From assembly GCF_000215935.2 (NCBI RefSeq), contig NZ_AFNU02000004.1, positions 124,001 to 188,000 on the forward strand: DNA of 64,000 nucleotides, read 5' to 3'. A program made the position numbers and the translations under genes. Below are positions 9,442-17,609 of this stretch, piece after piece. The notes below the pieces were generated by a model that saw only the letters and a list, made by a program, of their open reading frames with translations, was not told where the DNA came from and searched no databases. Numbering within the stretch: the stretch's first letter is position 1; every line of letters begins with the position of its first letter. Source of the DNA: Haloplasma contractile SSD-17B. Its GTDB lineage: Bacteria > Bacillota_I > Bacilli_A > Haloplasmatales > Haloplasmataceae.

Positions 9442-9471
9442 TTGTATTTTTGTTCCATTTTATGGTACAAT
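9442..9471 (+). promoter_or_regulatory. pepF promoter with overlapping 21-bp palindrome
   Basis: TTGTAT and TACAAT are separated by 18 bases. A near-perfect inverted repeat, TTGTTCCAT-TTT-ATGGTACAA (9450-9470, one mismatch), covers the spacer and -10 and could be a repressor site. About 80 bases of leader follow before the pepF start. Confidence 0.45.
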
Positions 9472-9558
9472 TCTTATAAGCTATTTTAAGGTTTTCTAGA
9501 TGAAAGGAATTGGGAGATTTCACTTTCACTAGGGATAAGATAAAAGGAGGAACTATTT

Positions 9559-11364
9559 ATGGCGAAACAATTACCAAAAAGACAGGAAATACCTATAGAA
9601 AAGACATGGAAACTAGAAGATATCTTTGCAACAGATCAACTATGGAATGAAGAATTTAACGAAGTAAAAGAAGTGTTCCCACAAATAACTGACTTTCAAG
9701 GAAAACTATCTGAGTCAGCCGACACACTTTACAACATGTTACGATTACAAGATAACATATCAGAACGTTTGATGAAATTATATACGTATGCTCATATGCG
9801 TTATGACCAAGATACGACTAATTCAACATATCAAGCAATGGATGCTCAGATAAAAAATTTATTTACTCAAGCATCAAGTGCAATGAGTTATATTGTTCCT
9901 GAAATTTTAGCCATGGAAGATCACGTGATTAAAACATTTCTTAATGAAAAAGAGGAATTAAAACTATACAAGAAAACGCTAGATGAAATTACACGCGGGC
10001 GTCCTCATGTGTTAAGTGAACGAGAAGAATCATTATTAGCACAAGCTTCAGAACCATTATCAGCATCTAGAGAAACGTTTGGTATGTTAAATAATGCAGA
10101 CCTTTCTTTTCCATCAATCAAAGATGAAAATGGTGAAGAAGTAGATTTAACGCACGGTCGATACATTCGTTTTATGGAATCAAAGGATCGTCGTGTTCGT
10201 AAAGATGCGTTTAAAGCGATGTATAATACTTATGGAAACTTTAAGAATACATTTGCATCTACATTAACAGGAACAGTTAAAAATCATAACTTTAATGCTA
10301 AGATTAGAAATTATAACTCAGCTAGACACTCTGCATTAGATCAAAATAATATCCCGGAACAAGTATATGACAACTTACTTGAGGCGGTTAATGAAAAATT
10401 ACACCTTCTTCACCGTTATACTGAATTACGTAAAAAAGTTTTAGAGTTAGATGAACTTCATATGTATGATGTATACACGCCACTCGTTAAAAATGTTGAT
10501 ATGGAAATTCCGTATGAAGAAGCAAAGGATATGGTTTTAAATGGGTTAACACCTCTTGGTGAAGAGTATAGTAATATACTTAAAGAAGGCTTTGAGAACC
10601 GCTGGATCGATGTTGAAGAAAACAAAGGGAAACGAAGTGGAGCTTATTCTTCAGGTGCTTACGGTACGAATCCATATATATTATTAAACTGGCAAGATAA
10701 TATTAACAATACGTTTACTTTAGCACATGAGCTTGGCCATTCTGTGCATAGTTACTATACTAGAAAGTATCAACCCTATCGCTATGGAAACTATTCGATT
10801 TTTGTTGCGGAAGTAGCGTCAACATGTAATGAGGCATTATTAAATGACTATTTGTTAAAAAATATTGAAGATGAAGATAAGAAACTTTACATTTTAAATC
10901 ACTTCCTAGAGGGGTTCCGTGGTACTGTATTCCGTCAAACTATGTTTGCTGAATTTGAACATGAGATTCATAAACAAGCTCAAGATGGAGTTGCATTAAC
11001 TGCAAATAAATTAACTGAAATCTACTATAGTTTAAATAAAAAGTATTTCGGAGATGAAATGATTTCTGATGAAGAGATAGGTTTAGAATGGGCACGTATT
11101 CCTCATTTCTATTACAATTATTATGTATATCAATATGCAACTGGCTATTCAGCTGCAACTTCACTAGCAAACCAAATCCTAACAGAGGGTAAACCTGCTG
11201 TAAATCGTTACCTTGATTTCTTAAAAGCAGGTAGCAGCGACTACCCAATTGAAGTACTTAAAAAAGCAGGTGTTGATATGACATCTAAGCAACCAATATT
11301 AGATGCACTAGCTGTGTTTGAAGATAAACTAAATGAGATGGAACGATTAATCCTTAATAAATAG
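9559..11364 (+). CDS. pepF: Oligoendopeptidase F
   Basis: The 601-residue protein is a zinc metallopeptidase of family M3B that cleaves short peptides in the cytosol. The zinc-binding HELGH motif is at residues 390-394 (TLAHELGHSVHSYY), with the downstream third-ligand helix FVAEVASTCNEALL. The N-terminal oligopeptidase domain (PKRQEIPIEKTWKLEDIFATD) and the overall length match Bacillus/Lactococcus PepF. AAAGGAGGAAC precedes the ATG. It is monocistronic, with its own promoter and terminator. Confidence 0.97.
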   Translation: MAKQLPKRQEIPIEKTWKLEDIFATDQLWNEEFNEVKEVFPQITDFQGKLSESADTLYNMLRLQDNISERLMKLYTYAHMRYDQDTTNSTYQAMDAQIKNLFTQASSAMSYIVPEILAMEDHVIKTFLNEKEELKLYKKTLDEITRGRPHVLSEREESLLAQASEPLSASRETFGMLNNADLSFPSIKDENGEEVDLTHGRYIRFMESKDRRVRKDAFKAMYNTYGNFKNTFASTLTGTVKNHNFNAKIRNYNSARHSALDQNNIPEQVYDNLLEAVNEKLHLLHRYTELRKKVLELDELHMYDVYTPLVKNVDMEIPYEEAKDMVLNGLTPLGEEYSNILKEGFENRWIDVEENKGKRSGAYSSGAYGTNPYILLNWQDNINNTFTLAHELGHSVHSYYTRKYQPYRYGNYSIFVAEVASTCNEALLNDYLLKNIEDEDKKLYILNHFLEGFRGTVFRQTMFAEFEHEIHKQAQDGVALTANKLTEIYYSLNKKYFGDEMISDEEIGLEWARIPHFYYNYYVYQYATGYSAATSLANQILTEGKPAVNRYLDFLKAGSSDYPIEVLKKAGVDMTSKQPILDALAVFEDKLNEMERLILNK

Positions 11365-11376
11365 ATTTATTATTTT

Positions 11377-11416
11377 TAAAAGACTGTGAACAACTTTCTG
11401 TTTACAGTCTTTTATT
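11377..11416 (+). terminator. pepF terminator
   Basis: AAAAGACTGT and ACAGTCTTTT form a 10-bp stem with T-rich sequence after it, 13 bases past the pepF stop. It is symmetrical enough to work on both strands. Confidence 0.8.
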
Positions 11417-11593
11417 TCTATACACAAACTTTCTTTAGCACTATCATAATTATCATGAAAATACTTGACAATTTGTTCTATATTACTTAATATTGTAATA
11501 GAACTATATAGATAGATAAATAACTCATTTTGCACATGAGTTTTATTATTATTTAAAAATCGAATCGTTTCAATTAACTAGGGAGGGCTATAC

Positions 11594-12832
11594 ATGGAAG
11601 CTAAAACTAAACCATTTAATGGAGTTGTGGAGATTAAAAAGGAAGGTAATCAATTCAATTTATATAGGAATAATAAACCTTATTATATAAACGGTATTGG
11701 TGGTTTCAATAACCTTGATATAGCGGAAGAATATGGCGCTAATTCGTTTAGAACTTGGAATTCTAAGCATGCAGGTCAGGTACTTGATTCCGCATCACAT
11801 CATAACATGACGGTAATGCTAGGAATTACCATGTCTAAGAAAGATGAGGATTATCATGATGATAATTATAAAAAACAGAAACGTTTGGAAATTCAGGAAT
11901 TACTAGATCAGTATAAAAATCACTCTTCGCTTCTAGTTTGGGCTATTGGAAATGAAATTAACTTAGGAACAAATAGTGCTGAGGCATGGACGTTTGTAGA
12001 GGATTTAGCCTCAATTATTAAAGAACATGATCAAAATCATCCTGTCTGTACGGTAATAGCTGGTGCTAACAGTGATGTAATTAATAACATAACTAAATAT
12101 GCACCTACAATTAATGTCATTGGTATTAATTCCTATGCAGGTGCATTACACAAAGTGAAAGAGGATTGTTTAAAAACAAACTTTGAAGGTCCATATATTA
12201 TTACAGAGTGGGGACCTGTTGGACACTGGGAAGTCGACAAGACGAGATGGAATGCACCTATTGAACAAACCAGTTTAGAAAAGGCAGAGTCTTACAAGAA
12301 AGGTTTTCAATATATTAAAAAACATGATGATTTATTCTTAGGGTCGTATGTATTTCTATGGGGTCAAAAGGAAGAACGAACACCCACATGGTATGGTCTA
12401 TTTGTTGAAACAAATGAAGACTTAGATCTTAAAGGGGAAATATGTCCTACTGTAGATGTTATGTGTTATTCATGGACAGGTTCATGGCCAAAAAATCAGG
12501 CACCTATCATAACAAACTTTACACTTAATAGTAAATATGCAATTGATGACATCTGTGTAAACAAAGGGGAAACATTTACTGGTAAAGTAACTGCAGCAGA
12601 TCCAGATTGCGATGAGTTAACATACACATGGGAAATACTAAAAGAAGCAACTAAATTAGGAATAGGTGGATCGTTTGAGCCAAGACCTGCTCAAATAACA
12701 AAAAATATTAAATCATCACAGAATGAATTCTCATATACCATTAATGAAGAAGGAGCATATCGTCTGTATGTTTATGTATTAGATGGTAATAACCATGTTG
12801 CTACAGCCAATATACCGTTTCTAGTTAAATAG
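11594..12832 (+). CDS. Glycoside hydrolase, GH2-like TIM barrel with C-terminal PKD/Ig-like domain
   Basis: The 412-residue protein starts with a strand region ending in YYINGIGG, as in GH2-type (beta/alpha)8 barrels. The acid/base Glu lies in VWAIGNEINLG (near residue 118) and the probable nucleophile Glu in YIITEWGPVGHWE (near residue 206). FLWGQKEERTPTWYGLF is the late-barrel Trp strand. Residues from about 305 form a beta-sandwich with the PKD-like motif AADPDCDELTYTWEI. There is no signal peptide, so the enzyme appears cytoplasmic or exported by another route. GGGAGGGCTATAC precedes the ATG. The substrate is unknown; a role on beta-glucosidic or beta-galactosidic chains is family-level inference. 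Confidence 0.75.
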   Translation: MEAKTKPFNGVVEIKKEGNQFNLYRNNKPYYINGIGGFNNLDIAEEYGANSFRTWNSKHAGQVLDSASHHNMTVMLGITMSKKDEDYHDDNYKKQKRLEIQELLDQYKNHSSLLVWAIGNEINLGTNSAEAWTFVEDLASIIKEHDQNHPVCTVIAGANSDVINNITKYAPTINVIGINSYAGALHKVKEDCLKTNFEGPYIITEWGPVGHWEVDKTRWNAPIEQTSLEKAESYKKGFQYIKKHDDLFLGSYVFLWGQKEERTPTWYGLFVETNEDLDLKGEICPTVDVMCYSWTGSWPKNQAPIITNFTLNSKYAIDDICVNKGETFTGKVTAADPDCDELTYTWEILKEATKLGIGGSFEPRPAQITKNIKSSQNEFSYTINEEGAYRLYVYVLDGNNHVATANIPFLVK

Positions 12833-13051
12833 CTTCACAAATTCATAGCTTGTTAACTATAGCCTACTACTCAACTTTGTTATGTAAAGTCAAGAACCTA
12901 TTTAATATATAGTGCTTGTTCGTCAATAAGTAATTAGATATTATATTGGTTACTTTCATAACCCTATGTTTAATTAAGGAATAGTTTTAATCTACGAACG
13001 AATGACACTACTAATAATTAATAGTTAAAGAACATATTTTTGAAGTAATAG

Positions 13052-13092
13052 AAAAAGACCTAGATACAAGGATGCTTGTTTCTAGGTTTTTT
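13052..13092. terminator. Bidirectional terminator between convergent genes
   Basis: AAAAAGACCTAGATACAA pairs with TTGTTTCTAGGTTTTTT around a 6-base loop. It lies between the glycoside hydrolase (plus) and the Dps-like gene (minus). The 220 bases before it hold nothing recognisable. Confidence 0.85.
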
Positions 13093-13107
13093 ATATATAG
13101 AACTTCT

Positions 13108-13839
13108 TTATTGTAATTTATTATCAGGGTTTACGTTCCCATCTCTTGCTATGTTTCCTTCACGACTGATTAGGTGTTCCATTCCTCTTACTAATGTGTC
13201 ATCTTCTAATACACTATATAAATGGTATCCAAGATCCTCTCTGTCTACTAAAACCTTTTGTAAAACCTCAGCTGTTCCATAATCATTTATTTCATGAGCT
13301 CTTATTATTGTCTGTCTTAACATTACTTGTAATTTTAATTCATGCTCTAAATCATTGCGTATAAAGTCTCTCATTGTATAGCGGCCCTCTACCTCATGCT
13401 TGATATAAGAGAGTTCATGCTGCGTAATTGGATGTGCAGTTGGCACACCACCAAGACGTGCAACACGTTCCCCTACCATATCTATATGCTCTACAGTTTT
13501 ATTTCGATGTTCTTCTAATAAATGATGCAAACTTAAAAATGACTCTGCCCCCTCTGTCAACCAATGATGTTTATTATATTGATGTAACGCAATACTTAGT
13601 GCACATTGATGATCATCAAGATGTAAGGCCATTTCTGCTCGCAGATCATATGACAATCCGATCCCCGCGTGATTTTGTTTTACGGTTCTAGGTTGTTGTC
13701 TTAAAATCATGTGGTGATTACTGTTGTGTCCAGGCATATTGGCATTAAATCCTGATTTATCTAGGTTAAACGTTCCTTTGAAATTGCTCATATTTTGACT
13801 TACCGTGTTCATGTTAGCTAAATATGGTGTATCGTTCAT
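13108..13839 (-). CDS. Dps-like ferritin (DNA protection during starvation family) with long tails
   Basis: The 243-residue protein is much longer than usual Dps (about 150-180). The core, about residues 75-215, carries the ferroxidase signature: KHHWLTEG, SLHHLLEEH, and HIDMVGERVARLGGVPTAHP, supplying the His, His, Asp and Glu ligands of the inter-subunit iron site. About 70 residues at the N-terminus are Asn/Met/His-rich and unstructured-looking, and the C-terminus has an extra tail of about 25. Dps proteins oxidise Fe2+ with peroxide and store iron; tails can mediate DNA binding or assembly. GTGAGGTTTTATA precedes the ATG. It is monocistronic. Spore association is possible, but nothing shows it. 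Confidence 0.75.
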   Translation of the reverse strand: MNDTPYLANMNTVSQNMSNFKGTFNLDKSGFNANMPGHNSNHHMILRQQPRTVKQNHAGIGLSYDLRAEMALHLDDHQCALSIALHQYNKHHWLTEGAESFLSLHHLLEEHRNKTVEHIDMVGERVARLGGVPTAHPITQHELSYIKHEVEGRYTMRDFIRNDLEHELKLQVMLRQTIIRAHEINDYGTAEVLQKVLVDREDLGYHLYSVLEDDTLVRGMEHLISREGNIARDGNVNPDNKLQ

Positions 13840-13850
13840 TATAAAACCTC

Positions 13851-13921
13851 ACTTTATTCAATATTTTCTATTACTAACATTTCTTATTATATCCACTCCT
13901 ATGTTATCTATTGAATAAAGT
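13851..13921 (-). promoter_or_regulatory. Dps-like gene promoter bracketed by a 13-bp inverted repeat
   Basis: A minus-strand TATAAT (13886-13891) has a weak -35 (TCAATA) 17 bases upstream. Perfect inverted copies ACTTTATTCAATA (13851-13863) and TATTGAATAAAGT (13909-13921) flank it with 45 bases between them. One copy overlaps the -35 and the other the ribosome binding site. Each copy also contains a short self-palindrome (TATTCAATA), so they may be two regulator sites. Confidence 0.45.
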
Positions 13922-14001
13922 AATAACTACTATATTTTGTTAAAGTTAGACTACTATCTTAAAAGAATTATAATTAATAATAATTATATCTATTTAAAAT
14001 A

Positions 14002-14038
14002 AAACACCTAAAACAGCAAGTACTGTCTTAGGTGTTTA
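14002..14038 (-). terminator. Amidohydrolase terminator
   Basis: On the minus strand AACACCTAAGACAG pairs with CTGTTTTAGGTGTT, followed by TTATTTTAA, just after the amidohydrolase stop. Confidence 0.8.
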
Positions 14039-14052
14039 GTAGTCTCTATTTA

Positions 14053-15210
14053 TTACTTTTGATATACTATTTTACCATTAACTATTGTATATAATACATG
14101 GTTCTGAACATCTAATGCATCCCCATCAAAGATAGCAATGTCAGCATCTTTTCCTACTTCTAATGATCCTACACGATCACTAATTTCTAATATTTCAGCC
14201 GGGTTAATTGTGATTGCCTTAATCGCTTCATAACGATCCATTCCAGCTCTTGCTGCTAATGAAGCACATAAGTTTAAGTGTTGTAATGGAATAACAGGAC
14301 TATCTGTCATAATTGCAACCTTAACACCTGCTTCTTGAAGAATTTTGGGAGTATCAAATGTTTTATTTTTAAGTTCATACTTAGAACGATTACCAAACGT
14401 TGGACCCACAATCGCAGGATATCCTTCTTTTGCAAGTTCATCTGCAATTAAATGACCTTCTGTACAATGTTCTAAGGTTAGACGAACATTAAATTCTTTT
14501 GCAATACGAATTGCAGTATAAATATCATCCGCACGATGTGCATGTGCCTTCAAAGGTGTATCACCTTTAAGTACGGGAATTAAAGCCTCATTCTTTATAT
14601 CAAATGAAGGTTTTTTACTATCATCTTCAGCACGTTCTTTTTTGTCTAAATAATCTTTTGCTTTAAATAGTGATTCACGTAATTTAGAAGCAGTAGCCAT
14701 ACGCGTCATTGGAGTTTGTCCCTTACTATTATAAACACGTTTTGGGTTCTCTCCGAATGCACATTTCATTCCGATTACTTCTTTGATCACCATATCATCA
14801 ACACGATTACCAGCAGTCTTAATTGAAGTAAATTGTCCCCCAATTACATTTGCTGATCCTGGTCCTGTTGCAACTGATGTAATACCACCTTGTAATGCCT
14901 CATCAAATGAAAGGTCCATTGGATTAATAGCGTCTATAGCTCTTAATTCAGGCATAACTGGATTCGTCATTTCATTCGCATCGTTACCTTCAAATCCAAT
15001 TCCTTCTTCAAACATCCCTAAATGACAGTGTCCATCGACAAAACCTGGATACACATAGCGATCTGTTCCATCAATAGTAGGTACATCACTTTCTACCGAT
15101 AGATTTTTCCCAATCTCTTTAATCTTACCGTCCTCAATTAGAACATCAACATTTTCTAAAACTCGATCCTTACCCATTGTAAAGACTTTTCCACAGTTTT
15201 TAATTAACAT
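14053..15210 (-). CDS. Metal-dependent amidohydrolase (imidazolonepropionase/dihydroorotase superfamily)
   Basis: The protein has 385 residues from the ATG preceded by AAAGGGAGGAGATG; a longer frame begins upstream at 15246 but lacks a ribosome site there. It shows the superfamily layout: an N-terminal beta domain (IKNCGKVFTMGKDRVLENVDVLIEDGKI), the first metal motif VDGHCHLG, the strand-6 motif LTLEHCTEGH, and the late aspartate in IMTDSPVIPLQ. The C-terminal strand is ADIAIFDGDALD...TIVNGKIVYQ. The closest relatives in memory are putative amidohydrolases of unknown substrate in Bacillota. It follows the pseudouridine synthase gene by 78 bases, perhaps with a weak terminator between (15263-15294). 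Confidence 0.85.
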   Translation of the reverse strand: MLIKNCGKVFTMGKDRVLENVDVLIEDGKIKEIGKNLSVESDVPTIDGTDRYVYPGFVDGHCHLGMFEEGIGFEGNDANEMTNPVMPELRAIDAINPMDLSFDEALQGGITSVATGPGSANVIGGQFTSIKTAGNRVDDMVIKEVIGMKCAFGENPKRVYNSKGQTPMTRMATASKLRESLFKAKDYLDKKERAEDDSKKPSFDIKNEALIPVLKGDTPLKAHAHRADDIYTAIRIAKEFNVRLTLEHCTEGHLIADELAKEGYPAIVGPTFGNRSKYELKNKTFDTPKILQEAGVKVAIMTDSPVIPLQHLNLCASLAARAGMDRYEAIKAITINPAEILEISDRVGSLEVGKDADIAIFDGDALDVQNHVLYTIVNGKIVYQK

Positions 15211-15288
15211 TATAACATCTCCTCCCTTTGTAACATATTTTACCACTTACATATATAAAAGTAAAAGGTTTTTAATTACAAGCCAAAC

Positions 15289-16167
15289 CTATAGTTGTTT
15301 GAAATCATCGGGTATAGGCGCAGCTAACTTGATTTGTTTCTTAGAACGAGGAAGTGTTAATATTAAGCAGTGCGAATGAAGTGCTTGTCTCTTTATTAAA
15401 TCACTTTTTTCTCCATATAGTGAATCACTTATAATCGGATGACCAAGTGTCGATAGATGCACTCTAATTTGGTGAGTTCTACCACTTTTTAATCGACATT
15501 TAACTAGACTATGGTCTTTCATTTCTTTAATTACCTCGAATTCGGTGACACTAGATTTTCCATTAGAATCGACTATATATTTACCAGTATCTTCATCTTT
15601 TTTTATTGGTTGATTAATTACTCCATGCTTATCCTCAAGTTTTCCATTGACAAAAGCAAGGTACTCTTTAATAACTGTATTTTTTTCGAACTGTTTGGCC
15701 AAATATTGATGGGCATATGGATTTTTAGCAACAATTAAAAGACCACTTGTATCCATGTCTAAACGATTTACAAAACGAATCTTTCTATTTAAATTTTTCT
15801 CTCTAAAATAGTAAGCAATTCGATTTGCAATTGTATTATGATGATGAGATTTTGTTGGATGTACTACTAGATGGGGCTCTTTATTTATTACGATAATATC
15901 ATTATCCTCAAACACAATGTCGAGTGGTAAATCTATTTCTTCATAGTTGTGAGATTCATCCTCAAATTCTATTTTGACTATCTCATCTATTTTTATATGT
16001 ATGTTCTTTTTCACAGGTTTGGCATTAATAAACAATTTTTTGGTTTTTATTAGTTTATTTGTTAAACGCATTGATACGATTAGATCATTTTTCAAGTAGT
16101 CAAATAAGTCCGTATTCCTTGTCACCCTATGTGAAAAAATTGATTCATTATTAATTAGTTTCGTCAT
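15289..16167 (-). CDS. RluA/RluD-family 23S rRNA pseudouridine synthase
   Basis: The 292-residue protein has an N-terminal S4-like RNA-binding region (LIVSMRLTNKLIKTKKLFINAKPV), then the pseudouridine synthase domain with the catalytic Asp in RFVNRLDMDTSGLLIVAKN and the late motifs SGRTHQIRVHL and LHSHCLILT. Length and motif order match the Bacillus RluD-like paralogues (YlyB, YhcT, YjbO). The exact uridine target cannot be assigned. AAAAAGAGGGTGAATCA precedes the ATG. It starts 15 bases after the lipase gene stop, so the two are probably co-transcribed. Confidence 0.92.
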   Translation of the reverse strand: MTKLINNESIFSHRVTRNTDLFDYLKNDLIVSMRLTNKLIKTKKLFINAKPVKKNIHIKIDEIVKIEFEDESHNYEEIDLPLDIVFEDNDIIVINKEPHLVVHPTKSHHHNTIANRIAYYFREKNLNRKIRFVNRLDMDTSGLLIVAKNPYAHQYLAKQFEKNTVIKEYLAFVNGKLEDKHGVINQPIKKDEDTGKYIVDSNGKSSVTEFEVIKEMKDHSLVKCRLKSGRTHQIRVHLSTLGHPIISDSLYGEKSDLIKRQALHSHCLILTLPRSKKQIKLAAPIPDDFKQL

Positions 16168-16182
16168 TGATTCACCCTCTTT

Positions 16183-17043
16183 TTAGTTTGCCTTTTCTTT
16201 ATCTTCTTCTATCTCTTCAAAATTAGTATTAGATTCTACTATTTGTTCTTCTATAATGATAATATCTCCATGTTCGTCAAATCGAAATTGATCTAATGTA
16301 TGAGTATAAATCTTTAGTGGGTTAAATGATTTAACTCGCTCTTTTGGTGAGATGATTACTGTTTTTCCATAATGATTGCCTGTAGATGCCCCTACTAAGT
16401 CTCTTTCAATTACATAGTTTGTAATTCTTAAGTCATGATAACTAAGTTCATCCTTAAGTCTAACCCCTGCAGAATTAAAAGTGACTGCTTGTCCTAATTT
16501 ATATTCCGATAAACAATAATAGTAAACAAAAAGTTTTTGTGATAGTGCACCACCTAATGAGTGACCACAGAAATAGATTTTATAGTCCTTATACTGTTGA
16601 AATAATTTATTAAGGTGTTCTTTTGCTGTTTCATATTGTGATGCATTTCCGAGTATTAGATTTATATTTGTAATCCAATCCTTCCACTCGTCTGTACCTC
16701 TAAACCCTATTACTAATGTTTTATTGACCCGTGATTTAAATGTGTAGAACTGTAGTCCATCTTCAGCCGAGAAAAAATCATAGATTTCCCATTTGTACTG
16801 TAACTCTTTATTGATAAACTCTAGATTTGTTCCAATATTACTATATGCTACCTTACTGAATACCCAGCATTCATAATCCGTCACTCTGAATTTATAGTTG
16901 AACTTGACTTTAAAATAGATTGATTTAAGAAAAAGAAAAATTTTTAAAACTAAAGTCTTTAATCCTCTACTTTTATTCTGATCTTCTTCTTTCACTTTTA
17001 CTACATCACTATATTCTTCTTTATATAATTGTTTAAACTTCAT
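16183..17043 (-). CDS. Class 3 (alpha/beta-hydrolase) lipase family protein
   Basis: There are 286 residues from the ATG preceded by TTGGGGGAATTATTGC; an upstream in-frame GTG at 17067 adds only 8 residues. The nucleophile elbow is IYFCGHSLGGALSQ, preceded by the oxyanion-strand motif VIGFRGTDEWKDW. A probable catalytic Asp is in YVIERDLVG, and a His follows in GNHYGKT. These are signs of lipase_3/DUF2974-type enzymes. There is no signal peptide. A short hydrophobic stretch near residue 35 (LKIFLFLKSIYF) might touch the membrane. The C-terminus is acidic. The substrate is unknown. Confidence 0.8.
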   Translation of the reverse strand: MKFKQLYKEEYSDVVKVKEEDQNKSRGLKTLVLKIFLFLKSIYFKVKFNYKFRVTDYECWVFSKVAYSNIGTNLEFINKELQYKWEIYDFFSAEDGLQFYTFKSRVNKTLVIGFRGTDEWKDWITNINLILGNASQYETAKEHLNKLFQQYKDYKIYFCGHSLGGALSQKLFVYYYCLSEYKLGQAVTFNSAGVRLKDELSYHDLRITNYVIERDLVGASTGNHYGKTVIISPKERVKSFNPLKIYTHTLDQFRFDEHGDIIIIEEQIVESNTNFEEIEEDKEKAN

Positions 17044-17112
17044 GCAATAATTCCCCCAACAATACACATTAATTTATTCGATATATAACCGAACCGTTTA
17101 TTTTTATAACAA

Positions 17113-17153
17113 TAAAAAAACTGGCTAAACTGTGGAAAACTTGTTTAACCAGT
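17113..17153 (-). terminator. Nudix gene terminator
   Basis: On the minus strand ACTGGTTAAAC pairs with GTTTAGCCAGT and is followed by TTTTTTT. Confidence 0.85.
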
Positions 17154-17174
17154 CTAACTTCTAAATTTTTTACT

Positions 17175-17609
17175 TTATTTTAAAACATTATGCGCGATCG
17201 TTTGAGGTAACTTTTTTAAATCATGATAATTAAGCGCAGGTTTTAGGTTCATGTCTTGCAGTTTATTTAATTCATGCCAATCAAAATCTTCATATTCATG
17301 CACCTCAATCTCCTCATTAACCTCGCAAAGATACACAAACAACACTTCATGATATTCATCTGTCTGATAGTCGAAGAAGTTTTCATTAATTGATAATAAT
17401 TTTTCCACTTTTACTTTAATGTTTAAGTCTTCAAACAGTGATCGTTTTATTGCATAGTCAGTTGTTTCTCCAAACCTGACACTTCCACTTGGAAGGCTAT
17501 AATGTTTATCGCCTAAATTTTTCTTAAGTAAAATCTGGTTATCTTTTCGAATTACTGCCGCAACTTTGAAATTAAAACATTGTTGATCTCTTTTAAAATA
17601 AAGATTCAT
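17175..17609 (-). CDS. Nudix hydrolase family protein with degenerate Nudix box
   Basis: The 144-residue protein has the Nudix fold pattern: VAAVIRKDNQILLKKN, then GSVRFGETTDYAIKRSLFEDLNI in the place of the Nudix box Gx5Ex7REUxEExGU. The G and first E fit, but the RE pair reads RS, EE reads ED and the G reads N. Loss of the RE glutamate may weaken metal binding, so it may be a weak enzyme or a non-catalytic Nudix protein. GGAGGAATGAAAGT precedes the ATG. It is monocistronic. The substrate is unknown. Confidence 0.75.
   Translation of the reverse strand: MNLYFKRDQQCFNFKVAAVIRKDNQILLKKNLGDKHYSLPSGSVRFGETTDYAIKRSLFEDLNIKVKVEKLLSINENFFDYQTDEYHEVLFVYLCEVNEEIEVHEYEDFDWHELNKLQDMNLKPALNYHDLKKLPQTIAHNVLK

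Larger units (their letters stand above)
8736..9558. other. Gene-free stretch of 820 bases upstream of pepF
   Basis: No convincing ORF was found. The stretch holds a terminator near 8911-8957 and a promoter at 9442-9471. The 8960-9430 part has stops in all frames and no recognisable RNA or transposase remnant; it reads as ordinary AT-rich intergenic DNA or a fully decayed gene. Confidence 0.5.

Noticed and set aside
10940-11248. 102-residue open frame antisense to pepF
   Set aside because: No ribosome site and no protein-like pattern; pepF is unambiguous on the other strand.
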